Assembly: GCA_013396655.1 (NCBI GenBank) | Contig: WBMV01000852.1 | Coordinates: 930,001 to 994,000, forward strand | Direction: 5' to 3' | Length of the DNA: 64,000 nt | Source: Campylorhamphus procurvoides | Lineage: Eukaryota > Chordata > Aves > Passeriformes > Dendrocolaptidae | Shown: in pieces, positions 39,901-51,886 of the stretch | Numbering within the stretch: position 1 is the stretch's first letter | How the letters are laid out: each line of letters begins with the position of its first letter | Position numbers and translations under genes: made by a program | Notes under the pieces: generated by a model | Database searches by the model: none | What the model was told of the DNA's origin: nothing | What the model saw: only the letters and a program-made list of their open reading frames with translations

Positions 39901-41700
39901 AGATGCACTGCATCTTCACAGGAATCTGGCAGAGCAGGAAACGTGAAGCTGGTAGACACATTAAAATGAAGAATAGGTCTGAGTTTCAAAGGGAAGAGAA
40001 TCACTCTCAGATTTACAATAATACTGTCATATAACATCATATTTAAAGGAGACAACATAAAAGGAATCAAAATACATTTCTTGAAGTATAATGGGCTTTA
40101 TTCCTTTAGCCTTGGATGTGGAAAAAAGTGGAAATAGAAGAGGCAAATGACACAAAACTTTCACTAGCTTGGGGAAGGTGGTCTACCAGTTTTAAAAACT
40201 TTGCTCTGGCTGAGAATATTTAAGATATGCATTTATCAAAGTAGCTCTGAACACAGAGTCCATGGAGTTTGCTTCAAACAGAATAGACACTTTTAAGCTG
40301 CCAGTGGACCATGTTGCTTATCTACACGAAGACTTACTACAAAGCCCAAGAGAGAGCTGCTCTTACCTCCCACCCGAGTGCAGCTGATTAAGCACGTCTG
40401 TGACAGAAATTGTCTGTCGAAGTGACTTTTACCTTCCAGGAACTTCACCAAACTAAGGAGTCATCCTACAGGCAACAGGGTAGGACAAAGAAATGACAGG
40501 TTTTTGAATTTTCTTCAAACCTAGCTCTTCAAGAGAGGTTTGGTCACCCCAGGGAACAAAAACATAAAGTCAAATGATTGCACATTGCAGCACTCGTCAT
40601 ATATGCTGCCCTTCTTATCTTCTTTCTTCTGGAGTCACAGGTTGAGATATAACCATACTAGAAAGATAGGAAGTATCCACTGGTGTGTGTGGTTTATCCT
40701 CCTTTTTAGCAAGTGCATTGCAAGGCAGGCTGTCACTTTAGGAGAAACAGAGGATTAAGGACTATTGTATTAGGATGTGAAGTGACTACAGTCACACAGA
40801 ATCCTCAGTGAACAATGTCAGGAGCACTGCCTGTGTCCAAATAGCTCAGAGAAGAGCTATTTTCAGAAGTTTTTATTATTATTGTGTTTTGTCCCTGATC
40901 ACAGCAGGAAGATGCCTATTTTAGGCAACTGATTCTTTATTCAGCCTGGTTTAAAATGGTTATTTTGAATGATTTTTTGTTCCCACTAACTTTTTATTGA
41001 TAAGCTACTTCCATTCATGCCCAAATCTAAAGGCTCTGAAGAAATGTGTTTCTCCCAATTACCTTGGTATGAAGAGCTACTTTGAACATCCCAAGCCAGT
41101 GAACTAGTCAAAAGATGTATTTTGACCACCACCCTGCATGTGACCTGCATCGGCTGAAAAGTCTTTCAATTTGTGCAGCCTAACAGCCAACATACAAGAG
41201 AAAAAAATCAAAGCTGGGCAAATTAGCAAGAAACCACTAAAGTAAGCTTTTTAATTAAAAAGGTAACCTGCTGATTGACTTGATCTGATCTTGATTTCTT
41301 AGTTTGGCAGTTCATTCAATAGGGACATTTTTAGATGCTCTTACATCTCTGTTTGGGTTAGAAACCTGTTTTCTTAATTCATTGAGGCAGCTGATAAATC
41401 AGATTTAATATAGGCCAAACTATGTTGCAAACCTATGTCAGAATGCACAAGGCTATCCAGGGTACTGAAATTTGCCAGCTGTTTTTTAGTCCTATTTGTG
41501 CCAATTGCACTCACCAAATTTCAACCATTTCCGTGGTGACTGCAATTGCCACACTGGTCTTATTGTCACAGTTCTGTGTAACAGGTGTACTGCAGTTATC
41601 CCTTATGTCCAATGTGTGTCTTTTAATGTAATGGATCAAGTTTAAATATAACTTTTAAGCTTATGCGTCAATTTCAAAAGCTAATTTTTTTCTGGGTTTT
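36930..41700. other. noncoding DNA, no gene recognised
   Basis: AT-rich sequence with no recognisable open frame above 100 codons. No mobile-element relic was identified by eye. Confidence 0.65.
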
Positions 41701-41719
41701 TTGTTTGTTTGTTTGTTTG
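41701..41719. repeat. (GTTT)n microsatellite in a T/G-rich tract
   Basis: About four and a half GTTT units lie inside a T/G-rich stretch spanning roughly 41686-41752. The tract is strongly strand-asymmetric, with almost no C or A. Confidence 0.85.
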
Positions 41720-42912
41720 CTTGGTGTTTGGGTTTTTTGTTTGGTTTTTTTAATCAAACAAAAAATGGAGGGCAAGGACAAACTTGATAGAGATTCTCTG
41801 CAGATAACAGAGTTTTCATATAATTATCTCACTAAAAACGTTTTAATTACTGTTGTGGGATTTTAAATTTTTTTCCTTAGTCTGCCCATGTTAATTGAAT
41901 TCCTTTAAACTTAAGCTTGAAGAATCAGTTGTTAGGAAGTGAATAAACTCACCCTAGCTGTGAGGGGACTAAGGATTTCACTGATACTTTCCAATTAAAA
42001 TACTGCAGGACCTACAAGAAATGCAGTAAAATCAGATGAGTGCACCAGTAGAAAAGGGCAGGACACCAGTCTGGCTGTTTTCAGGTAAAGTCCCATTTGA
42101 ATAAAGTCTTAAAAAATAAAGTCTTCATGCCTGTTTAGCCCTGATGTACCAGAAATCAGGTTGAATTGTACTCTGAATGGAAAAAAAATCCACAAATATG
42201 TACAGACTGTTTTAACTATGAACAAAGTTTGCAATGCTAAGGGATTCTAATCTGATAAGGTTATGGGCTCTTTCCCTGTTGGAAAGAAAAACAATAAAAG
42301 AAGTAATTTTTTCTCTTTGAGGTAATTTGTCAAATACATTAAATTAGAACAATGCGGGTTTTTATCACCTCCTGGTTTTGGTGCATTTGGTTTTTATTAT
42401 ATTCAAATCTTTAGAGTCACATAGATTGGAGATAAATATACATAATGGAATAGTGTTAACATATTATCTCAAGAACAAATAAGCATTTCTTTTCATTTTC
42501 CTTTTCATTCCACAATTTCTCTTCTTTAATCCAGTAAAGAAACTGAAGAAAGATGTCTGCTTCTCTAAATATCTCATTTCTCTATCCCCAATAGATTTTG
42601 TGTAATCCTGAAACAACAGCTACTTCTGGTAAGAAACAGAATAACTAACAAATTATAAACATAATAAAACTATGCAGTACCAGAAAAAAAATACATTATG
42701 TGTTTGTTCCCTGGGGCTCCAGGCCTTTTCTCTTAAAAATAAAAAGAAAAGAAGACAAAAGACAAAACAAACAAACACAACCCTGTTTGTTTTCCAACTA
42801 AAGAAAGAAAAAATACTGAGCTACATGTTCAGTTGCTAAAATTAACAAAGTGCACTTACCAGCTGCCCTAAGTGATCCTTAAAAAACCCTAAAACCAAAT
42901 AGCTGGGTAGCC

Positions 42913-42956
42913 AATCCATATATCCATATGGATTATATGGATTATATCCATATAAT
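42913..42956. repeat. nested CCATAT/ATATGG palindromes
   Basis: Bases 42913-42943 form a near-perfect palindrome centred on CCATATGG, with one extra T in the right arm. Bases 42932-42940 (ATTATATGG) pair exactly with 42948-42956 (CCATATAAT) across a 7-nt loop. The two foldbacks share an arm, so they are mutually exclusive structures. The pattern may have arisen by small inverted duplications (template switching). Confidence 0.7.
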
Positions 42957-43883
42957 AGATAAGCCAAGGTGAGGCCTTGGGTTTATTCTGAAAAATACTG
43001 AAGATCTTTTTGTTATTACTGCAAGTTGTTAATGGCCACTATCAAGGAAATCTTTGGTGAATATGTTATTAAAGACCAGTTCAACTCCTTTCAAGTCCAG
43101 AGGAACAATGAAGTCTCCTTACAGCACACAGAGACTAAAACAACACAGCAGGTTAATACTTTTTGTCCCTCTGGTGCTCTGTATTCACATTAAAATGTCT
43201 ATGGTTTGCATTCAGATTCCCTTTTTTCCTCCTTACACCTTCCCCATGCAAAAATCCTGCTACTCCTTTAAGTGGCTGTGGACTCAATTCCAGATCTGCT
43301 TCTGTTTCATGGAAGTGCTTTCTCTGCTTTAATTTTGCCATGCCACCATTTTGCAGAGTGGCCACATCTATAACAGGAACCAGGAACCTTCTATTCGCTG
43401 CCACTGCCCATTTTATCTCTTTTTGAAGATTATAATATGGATATCAACTGCTGTCTCCTGAAACCTGCACTGCAAGTTGTTAGGGAAACTCAAATACATT
43501 CCTGAAACCACTAGAAAACCACACAAGGCTAATTAGGCCTTCATTTACATTGAGTAAAATAGAATTTGTAAGGAAAGGTGTACAAGCTCACAGACCATAC
43601 AGAGTGGAAAAATCCCCTGCCTAGATGTATCTCAGGGTCAGAAAACAAGCAGATAATGGGGGAGAAAAGCTATCAAAGACAGCTAAAAGGAAGATAAATT
43701 GAGAAATTAACAGAGAAGCAGACCTGAGCCTAGAAACCTTCCACAGTCACATCCCTGAGAATGAAGGGAAAAAGAACTTTACTCTGCAAAACTTCGTACT
43801 TCTCAACCTCCAGTCACCAAAGCATCTCCAAATAACTAACAAATAACTATTCAGAGCCATTTGCTTGCACTCCTTTAAGGGGA

Positions 43884-43943
43884 TTAATGTCTATTTTCCC
43901 CCAATTTTACAGATAAAGGAAACAATGCATGGACAGACTAAAG
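43884..43943 (-). mobile_element. MIR/CORE-SINE-like relic, reverse orientation
   Basis: GTCTATTTTCCCCCAATTTT followed by ACAGATAAAGGAAACAATGC and ATGGACAGACTAAAG parallels the reverse complement of MIR (TATTATCCCCATTTTACAGATGAGGAAACTGAGG and onward). Only the central part is visible. The call rests on remembered consensus. Confidence 0.5.
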
Positions 43944-45648
43944 CCAAAAGGGAACCTCCAAACAAACTTTATGTTACCCGTATATTTAAGCACTTTAACC
44001 ATGTCTTAGAAAAGGAGAGCCTGGTCCAGATTTTGAATCACATCATGTTCTTGATAGAAGCAAAGTTATAAAAAACTTGCTCCCTTGATTCCTATCTCAG
44101 AGGTAATTCTTAGCCAAGTGAATAGTTTCTCTGACGCAAATGGCACCACTTGCACAAAGCTGAAAAACAGGGCTCCTCCTGGCAAGGCAGCCTCAACTAA
44201 GTTCTAGTGAAGCAGCAAACCAATTTCCCGAAGAAATTTGTTTTCTGATTTATAAGACCAATCTTTAAATGATATCTGAGTCTGCAGATGGAAAAAAAAA
44301 ATGTACTTATACCCTTTTATTTTTTTTTTTGGCCAGGAGCAGAAGTTTCAAAAATCTCAAAGGTTTACATAGTCATATATCAATGCACATAAATGAAAGA
44401 CCATGTGCAGTCATTTATATGTGAATTTCTGCATGTGTTTAATTAGCACAGAGCTATTCTGCTACTGCATTCCAGAAAGCCATTATGTTTTCATGGAAAA
44501 TTTAACGTTTCTTCAATGCAGTTGACTGCTGAAACTAAATTTATAGAAGTGGGATGCTTGTCACCACACTGCATGACAAACAATGCAGGTTCCTACCTTC
44601 CCAGTCCTTGGTACTAAATACCTTATTTAAGCCTTGATATTCCAGTCTGTAGCCAGATTGCCTATTAGAGCAATTTTGCAGCAAATCATTGAGAAAAACT
44701 GTTTCCTCTTCCATATGCATAGTCTTTGCCACCAGAGGTCAAAAATTAGTATACAGATCTATTATTAATTTTAATTAATTTCTAGGAATAATATTTGTGA
44801 ATATGATTATTCACAATTTATGAGCTGATATTTAAAATCTGTGAAGTAGCCCATTTGACATACCTCATAAATTACACAGTACATTACTACCTCATGAATG
44901 GAAGACTTAGAATAGATTGTGTGAAATGCCATATATACTAATTTGAAATTCACCCTCTATTAATATTCTCTACTTATTTAAAACTTGCTGCTTATGAATT
45001 TCCCTGCCAGCAAAATCATGGAACATAAGCAAAGAGCAAAAACAAAGAGGGTGATAGCAGTTTCAAAGCAAAACCTTCTGAAATTCAAATCATTTTTTGT
45101 GGATGGAGAAAAAAAAAAGCTAAAATTGCAGCACTCAACTATCATTTAGATGCAGAGAATAAAAAAGGCAGGGAGGATGGTGACTTGCACTGTATGAGGC
45201 AGTTGACACATAACGAGTCACAACTGGAAGTAAGTTTGTCTCTCCTAACACTACAAGATTGCTATTTCTTCCTACTACATGCATGAAGATCACAGATATC
45301 CAATTATTGCTAATGGGTTTTGGTTTTTCTTGCACAGTTCATGCAAACTTATTTATGCAGGGCAACCAACTCCCTTCAGGTTTATCTAACTTTTCTGTAG
45401 CATTCATATTTTATATCATTAATTTAAAACTATAAAACACATTGCAAATATCCTCAGACTACATAGGAGTCAGCCTAGCTGATGAAAAGTAAAAAAAAAT
45501 CCAAATATTATGTTTCAGTAAACATTTAAATATCCATTGGCTCTTTTCTTCCACGATAAATTCATTAGGGATGCTTAGGATTGTGTGGACAGATGCATCA
45601 GCCAAAACCCATCAGAGAAACATACCAGGCAGCAAAAAATGAGCAGAG
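43944..45648. other. noncoding DNA, no gene recognised
   Basis: AT-rich, with a run of T at 44322-44331 and a short perfect hairpin (TTGTGAAT and ATTCACAA, 44795-44816). Hairpins of that size are common in such DNA. No gene or repeat was recognised. Confidence 0.65.
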
Positions 45649-45793
45649 ATCACAGAATCACAGAATCAATTAGGTTGTAAAAGACTTCTGACATCATTGA
45701 GTCCAACCTATGACCAAACACCAACCAGCACATCAACCAGACCACAGCACTGAGTGCCACATCCAGTCTTTCCATAAGCACCTCCAGACACCA
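45649..45793 (-). mobile_element. CR1 LINE fragment (3' end), reverse orientation
   Basis: The fragment begins with the octamer-type tail ATCACAGAATCACAGAATCA. It continues with AGGTTGTAAAAGACTTCTG, GAGTCCAACCTATGACC, GCACTGAGTGCCACATCCAG and CACCTCCAGACACC. This wording (tatgaccnaacacca, ggcactnagtgcca) marks a different CR1 subfamily from the copy at 9500-9659. It retains only about the last 145 bases. Confidence 0.93.
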
Positions 45794-48056
45794 CGCTCTG
45801 GCCTAAAATATGTCACAGAAATAAACTACGATACACAGAAGTTTTTTACACAAAATTCTCTCTTTTATTCCACGGAATGCTTTGCATGAACACACATCTG
45901 AGAATTCACACTATTAGTGCTTTTTGTTAAGAGTGTGCAGGAGTCTACAAAGGGATCCAGCCACTGTGCAAAGGTGACACGCAATTGTGGTTTCATCTGA
46001 CTGTGACAATAGGTCTTAAGTCATCAGTGGGGAGGCCAAAGGTGATGCTGGATTTACAACAAATTCTCACACAATTCCACTTGCACCTGCCCCTTACCCA
46101 CGGCATTCACTATCTGGAGGAAAGGATAACTGGAATGTCTCTCTCTGCATTGGGAAAAGACAGAATAGCTGTTTGAATGCACTTTTGTGTGATCTTTATT
46201 GTACAAAACCATTGAACATTTCTATGCTATACATGAGAGGCAGAATCTCTTTGTGCTCTTCTCCTGCAGCATTTCAGAACTACTAGAAAACAGGATAGCT
46301 GACCAAAGTATTTAGATTTAATGCCTGCATTTAAAATTTAATATATTTCCTAATATATTTCCTTTGATCACTGTTTATTCTTCTAATATGTAGTTATTGA
46401 TATGGCCTCCAGAAATATTTCATTTTCCTACTCAAGAAATCTAAATCAACCAGTAGCTGCATTCATTCAGCAGCTTAAATGAACACTAGAAAATCAATGT
46501 CTAGGCAATTTCTGATAGCAGCATTTACCCAAGTGCCCATCAACTCACCATTCTGAGCAAGATTAGAGAATGTGCAGAATTCTGCCAGTATCAAACTATT
46601 AAAATGTCTATGAGAGCACTGGGAGTTTATCTGACAGCAGCAGCCTTTCACCACAGATGGTGAAACTATAATTTGAAGAAGTGCAAAGGTGGTGGTGTTG
46701 AGCCATTGAGAACTTCCCACAATACCTGACACACCTTCCCTCCATGTGGATTTGGGGCAGTGCTGCATGACCCCCAAACCCTCCCATGAGGAGAGCTTTC
46801 AGAGAGGAACACTAAGACCACTGAGAAGTCAAAGTATGGCAAAACAAACCACCCCTACTCTCCTCTCTGCCATGCAGCACTGACTCTTTCTCTTCCAATC
46901 TCACTTTCCCAGGAAGGTCTTGTCCCTGGTGTAGCTGCTGTCCACCTTGTGCCCTGCCTGAACAGCCCAACCTCAGACCTTCCCAGGGCATGAGAAATTG
47001 CTCTTGGGAAAAGCTCTTTCCCACTGCCCTGGGGAAAGGGTAGCTGAGAAAACAGACTGCAAGACCCCTCAGCTTTATTTACTCTTTCAAACATACAACC
47101 CAATAGCCATACTAAGCTTCAGAGAAACCAATTAGCCCTCTGTCATATGGCATAAATCAGAAGTCGTGCCATATAAAGCAATGCTATGAAAACAGCAGAG
47201 AGGACAAAGGCAGAGGCAAACTCAAAGGCAGCAGCTGTGCTGGCCACCTGAAAACATCCTTTTAGTTTTGTTTCTGCTCAGCCATAGGCTTGGCTACCTC
47301 TGAGGAGTGTTGGCTCAGCATGCAAATGTCAGTGCTCTCCACTCCCCAGTTCCTTTTGGTGTATGCTCTCCCATACGAGCAGATACCTGTTCATTTAACT
47401 CCCTTAATGCAAATCAGCCCTTGCAAGTGCAGTGGCTTATTCGGAAAAAAATATAATTTGAAAATGTAGTCCTATGCAGCCTGCAGATGTAAGGCACAGT
47501 ATGTTTTTATTTTAATGTTCTTAAAGATTGTGGTGGTTCACAGAATTATCCCTTTTTCTAGTTTCTAACCCACTGATATCATACTCAGAAAGTACTTCAG
47601 TAACAAAAGCTCCCAAATTTCTTTCTCTCTGGAGGAATATAATAGTTTGTCTGAAGAACAACAGTTTCTTAACTATTTCACCATTTATCATCTATGTAGC
47701 ACACTCCATTCCCTTGTGGTCAATAAGCACTGTCAGGGAGACCCAGCTTAATTGAGTAGATATTGACGATCCCTTTATTTGAATTGAGGCATGTAGAAGT
47801 AACTTTCAATTACTGTTGATGGTATTTGGGTGATTAACATCTTTGGGTGTCTTTCAAAATCCCATCATTATTTTCTCTACATGGCTTAATCTAATAGACT
47901 TCACCAGGATGCAATCAGGAGTTGTGGATCCTGTCTTCAGTTCTACTATTACTATGCTCATCTCCCCATGCACCCTGGTCCTTTAATTCTGAAGTGTGAG
48001 AACGTTTGAAAATGAAATAAAAAAGTCAAAAACATTGCTTGGCAGGTTTGCAGGCC
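45794..48056. other. noncoding DNA, no gene recognised
   Basis: A GC-richer patch at about 46720-47060 carries minus-strand open frames of 70-82 codons without recognisable content. No repeat was recognised. Confidence 0.65.
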
Positions 48057-48085
48057 AATATTGTCCAGTCTCTCTGGACAATATT
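48057..48085. repeat. perfect 12-bp inverted repeat, 5-nt loop
   Basis: AATATTGTCCAG (48057-48068) and CTGGACAATATT (48074-48085) are exact reverse complements around TCTCT. A 12-bp perfect stem with a tight loop is unlikely by chance at any given place. The stem does not extend outward, so it is too short for a microRNA precursor. A recent small inverted duplication or a hairpin-forming site are possible. Confidence 0.85.
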
Positions 48086-48888
48086 AGATCATGCTGTGCA
48101 TCCTGTCCCATACAACAACCACTCAGGGGCACAAGCACAAATCAATTTGATTGTACCCTTTTGGTGTTGAATGACAGCCTGTGCCAGAGCACTTTTATGT
48201 TATTAATGGCCTCAAATTTAGTATACTTTGAGCCTTAGCAAAGAAAAATCAAGTGATGTGTTTTTAAAAAACAAAATCCACAGGTTTAGCTAAGGACGTG
48301 TAAGACAGAGGTCTTCCCTTTGCTCTACTACATACCCTCAGGGCTCCTGCCACCTACCTGTCTGAGACTTTGTTCTGATCCTCTCTAGATTCTGTACCCT
48401 GGTTTTTAGGCTTACTGTTATTGTGCAGCTCTCACCTGTCAGTCCAATTTTCTTTTTTCTTTTCGCACCCATGAGTTCTCTATAAAAAAAATAGCATCAA
48501 CAACCCCCATGGGAGTCACTTTCTCATACCAGGAATCACCTCTTGCTCTAGTGGAAAACACTTTGTGGAGAGTGCATTCCTACTTCCTTGTCATCCCTCC
48601 AACAGGGAATTGGGAAGGAACTGTCAGGTTGCCTGCCTGTAGGCAATGAGCTCTGTTGCATGTGCAGAATTAGATGAAAGACAGAGAACCAATGACGACA
48701 AGGTGAAAGGTTCAACAAAGATGCAGTCCCATACTGCCCTCTGATAACAGTGACACATCCAGCTTTACTTTGTGCCCTTGGAAGGACCTGACATGGGTAG
48801 GCAAGCACGAGCTAAAGAAGGCCTTAGTCTCAACAACTAAATCAATACATCCTTAAAACTGTATCTCCCTCATTCTTGCAAAGGAAAA
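48086..48888. other. noncoding DNA, no gene recognised
   Basis: Nothing recognisable was seen between the hairpin and the CR1 copy. An 86-codon minus-strand open frame at 48548-48808 has no known relative. Confidence 0.65.
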
Positions 48889-49131
48889 TTAGAATGATAG
48901 ACTAGTTAGAGTTAGAAGGGATCTTTTAAAGCTTATCTAGTCCAACCCCCTCTGCAATGAGCAGGGACATCTCAGAGCCCTGTTCAAACTGACCTTGAAT
49001 GTTTCCAGGAATGGGGCATCTACCACTGCCTGTGGCAGTGTTTCACCACCCTCCTTGTAAAAACTTCTTTCATACAACTGACCTGAATCGACTCTCCTTC
49101 TGCTCAAAACCATTACGCCTTGCCCTATCAA
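48889..49131 (-). mobile_element. CR1 LINE fragment (3' part), reverse orientation
   Basis: The plus strand reads TTAGAATGATAGACTAGTTA, GAGTTAGAAGGGATC, ATCTAGTCCAACCCCC, GCCCTGTTCAAACTGACCTT, GAATGTTTCCAGGAATGGGG, GTGTTTCACCACCCTC, GTAAAAACTTCTTTC and CTGCTCAAAACCATTACG in order. These are the reverse complement of the CR1 tail and its upstream region. The end near 49131 is approximate. No reverse-transcriptase remnant is readable. Confidence 0.92.
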
Positions 49132-50599
49132 AGACAGACAATACTACATCTGCTCAGTGCTGCCTATTGTAAATCAAGCCACCTCAGAGTTGTTCGAGAG
49201 TTGTTCCTGACAAAGTAACACAAGCAAACAATTAGCCAGCTTTTATTAAGCCATGTGGTTTAGCATCATTTTCTACTCATGTGTAGAAGAGAGCCACAAG
49301 AGTCAAGAGCCAGGGTGGGGAATGTCAGTGAACTCCAGACTCAGGAGACCAGCTAGCACTTGAATGTGTGAAGCAGACTCTGCATTTCCCAGTTTTATGT
49401 TCAGTGACCCTTGGTGGCTCAGCTCCAGCTGCTGTGCAATGCTACCAACTGTAGCAGCTCCTGTGGATTTACCTTGGGGACATATTTTGAGCAAAAAGAT
49501 TAACTCAGGAGGGAACTTCCCCCCAAAACTAGTGGAATAAAAGAAGTTGTGACATGGAAATCCTATTAGTGGTTCCTGCCATTATTAACAGTCTAAAGCC
49601 AAGCACTTTCTAATAATGTTTACTAAAATCTAAAGGTTGTTTCTCTCCTAGTGCACAGGAACACTGATCCATGTGGTGAAAGAGCAGCACATTAATCATC
49701 TCCAGGAGCAAGAGTTGTTCCCAAGTGGTTTCTATTCAGCAGATTCCAGGTGGGCAAGATCAAAACCCCCAGTTAGTTCCAGGAGGAGATGCCTAATTTG
49801 TGGTACTGAGTAGAAGTTAAAAATGAGCTATTGAAGCATGGAAACTGCTACCACAATTCAGAGAAATAACCTGCCAATAGACTACAATGTCCATAGCACC
49901 AACTGATCCTGTAATGTCAAGAACTGAAACAGTTCAGTTTGCATTAACATATACAGCATTTTTCTGAAGTGGCATTTAGAATACAAAACATCATCAGTAA
50001 AAATTTGCATATATAACTCCAACCTTTTATGAAGCATGATGTTCTGCATTTTCAAATGTCACAGAACAGTCCTTTAAAAAATAAAAATGAAGCAAGTAAT
50101 AATGACAATATGCATTCTTCATTATGCTGAAAATTAGTCTACAAATACTTGAAGCATCTGTCTTGGTCTAATACATTTTTTCTCAAACAGATTTAGACAA
50201 CAGAAAGAGTTCTTAAAGGTTTTTTTTCAACAGAAACCAACAAAAAAGAAAAGCAATGCCATGTGCACTTAACTGTAAGTTATGCATGGTATGCACTTTA
50301 AAATATGCATTTTCAAACAGATCTTGGAACACTTTACGTTGTTGATACTATTCAAAAATGAATAAAAATGAAAATGTCACTATAAATAAAGGACTTTTGC
50401 CAGCTACTATTAATATTTTAGAACCGCTTGTGGAGTTTTATTAACTTGAATAAGGACTCTTTTTTAAAACTTCATTTGCATAAATTAACCATTCCCTTGC
50501 TATTATACTTTTTCTGCTTCAGTTGTCTGATTATTTAAAAAAAAATAAAAAAAAGGGAGAAAAGTGGGTGAGGGGCTGGAGGGCAGATAGACTTCATGC
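49132..50599. other. noncoding DNA, no gene recognised
   Basis: Between the CR1 and the conserved-looking block there is AT-rich sequence with A runs (50536-50556). No open frame has recognisable content. Confidence 0.65.
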
Positions 50600-50890
50600 A
50601 GACAAATTCTAATAGGCCTTCCAGATATATAGCATCTTGTTAAAAATTCATGCAGGCCAGAATACTAGAAGGTCAGAAAATGTCTTTGAAATTCTGCCAG
50701 AACTCTTTTTGATAATTCATTCAGGTTTTAAAAGGGAAAATTCCTCATTAAAAAGAACCTAATGCTTATTAATTTATACTCCTAAGGCGGAGGCTGAATA
50801 TTAAGCGGTGGACTCTGTTAATCCATTTATTAAATATCAAAGACCATATGTTTTCACCCTGTGTCCTTGCCTATTGATTAATTGCCTTAG
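50600..50890. promoter_or_regulatory. putative conserved noncoding element
   Basis: The block has balanced, non-repetitive sequence with many homeodomain-like cores (GCTTATTAATTTATAC, CTGTTAATCCATTTATTAAA, TTGATTAATTGCC). An unusual GGCGGAGGC and AAGCGGTGGAC stand out in an AT-rich background with few CG dinucleotides. This suggests constraint, but no comparison was possible. It ends at the acceptor-like CTTAG just before 50891. Confidence 0.2.
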
Positions 50891-50928
50891 ACCAATATGA
50901 GTAAACGCAGAGAAAAGTTCCTCCAAAG
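50891..50928 (+). other. weak candidate coding exon with start codon
   Basis: An ATG at 50897 begins MSKRREKFLQ and runs in frame to a consensus donor (CCAAAG then GTGAGT at 50929). The segment before the ATG follows an acceptor-like TTGCCTTAG at 50890, but the pyrimidine tract is poor. The base at -3 is A, since the bases before ATG read CCAAT, so the start context is acceptable. I do not recognise a protein beginning this way. It is either a small first coding exon or chance. Confidence 0.15.
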
Positions 50929-51303
50929 GTGAGTCTCCAGACACTTCCTTAAACTGGTGGGAACTGTTTTGTGTACTGTACATCTTGTAGGACTCAACCT
51001 CCTCTGCCTTCAGGTATATGTCTGTAATCTACTGGATCTGGCTGAATAAAAGTTCCCTTTGCTGAAAGTTATCATTTTGTGACAAAGGCTGAGTAAAATA
51101 GCTCCTACAGCACTGATTCCTGGTTTCCTGGTGAACACATTAATGGACATGAGGCAACAGCAAGGCTTCTCCATGCCCCAGAAACAAACAATAGCTTCCC
51201 TACCCTGAGTGGGGACAGAGCAAGGAACTGAGCACTTATCCCTCTCTCAGCACAATTTTCAAGCTCCCTCTTCAATTGCAGAGTTCCAAGCACAGTTCAG
51301 ATT
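50929..51303. other. noncoding DNA
   Basis: Nothing recognisable was seen. This is the left flank of the LTR. Confidence 0.6.
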
Positions 51304-51886
51304 CATCCTGGTTTTGACTGGGGTAGTGTTAATTTTCTTCCTAGTAGCTGGTATAGTGCTAAGTTTTGGATTTAGAATGAGAATTATGCTGATAACACAG
51401 TGATATTTTACTTGTTACTGACTAGTGCTTGCCCTAAGTCAAGGTAAAAAAAAGAGTAAAAAAGTTTGCCATGCTCTGCCAGTGAGAAGATGGACAAGAA
51501 GCCTTTAGGAAGCATGGCCAGGACAACTGACTGGAATGGCCAAAGGGATATTACATAACACAGAGCATCATGCTCAGTGTAGAAACTGGGGAGAGTTGAC
51601 CAGAAACTGCCAGTTGCTCTGGGACTGGGCTGGGTATTGATTGGTCAAAGAATGGTGAGCAACCATATTAGACATCAGTGTTTTCTCTCAGGTGTTATTT
51701 ATCTCTCTCATTTTCATTCAAATTATTACTGTCATTATTATTATTATCATTAGCATTATTTTTTTTTCTTATCTCTATCCATGAGGTTTACTTCTGCAGT
51801 TCTCTTCACCAAGGGGGTGGGAGGTGGAGGGTGGGGAGCAAGAAGCTGCATGGTACTCAGCTGCTGGCTGGGGTTAAACCATGGCA
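51304..51886 (+). mobile_element. solitary LTR of an avian endogenous retrovirus
   Basis: CCTGGTTTTGACTGGGGTAG, TTAATTTTCTTCCTAGTAGC and TGGTATAGTGCTAAGTTTTG begin the element. Internal CCAAAGGGATATTACATAAC follows, then an ATT-rich stretch, ATCCATGAGGTTTAC and a G-rich patch, and GCTGGCTGGGGTTAAACCA near the end. This is the order I remember for a bird LTR family with ends near TGTCCTGGTTT and AAACCACGACA. Here the ends have decayed to CATCCTGG and CCATGGCA. The flanks AGATT and AGAGA match in three of five bases, so a target duplication is uncertain. There is no internal retroviral sequence on either side, so it is a recombined solo LTR. The TATA region is degraded (CAGTGTAGAAACT), and no intact AATAAA is seen in the 3' half. 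Confidence 0.88.
51813..51836 (+). other. potential G-quadruplex motif inside the LTR
   Basis: Four G runs (GGGGG, GGG, GGG, GGGG) are separated by loops of 1, 7 and 1 nt on the plus strand, satisfying the usual G3 with 1-7 nt loop rule. It belongs to the G-rich part of this LTR family near its 3' end. Confidence 0.6.

Noticed and set aside
44795..44816. 8-bp hairpin TTGTGAAT/ATTCACAA
   Set aside because: Stem of eight pairs is common in AT-rich DNA and nothing around it adds support.
46720..47060. GC-richer patch considered as a CpG island or exon
   Set aside because: Few CG dinucleotides, no promoter motifs and no good splice sites.
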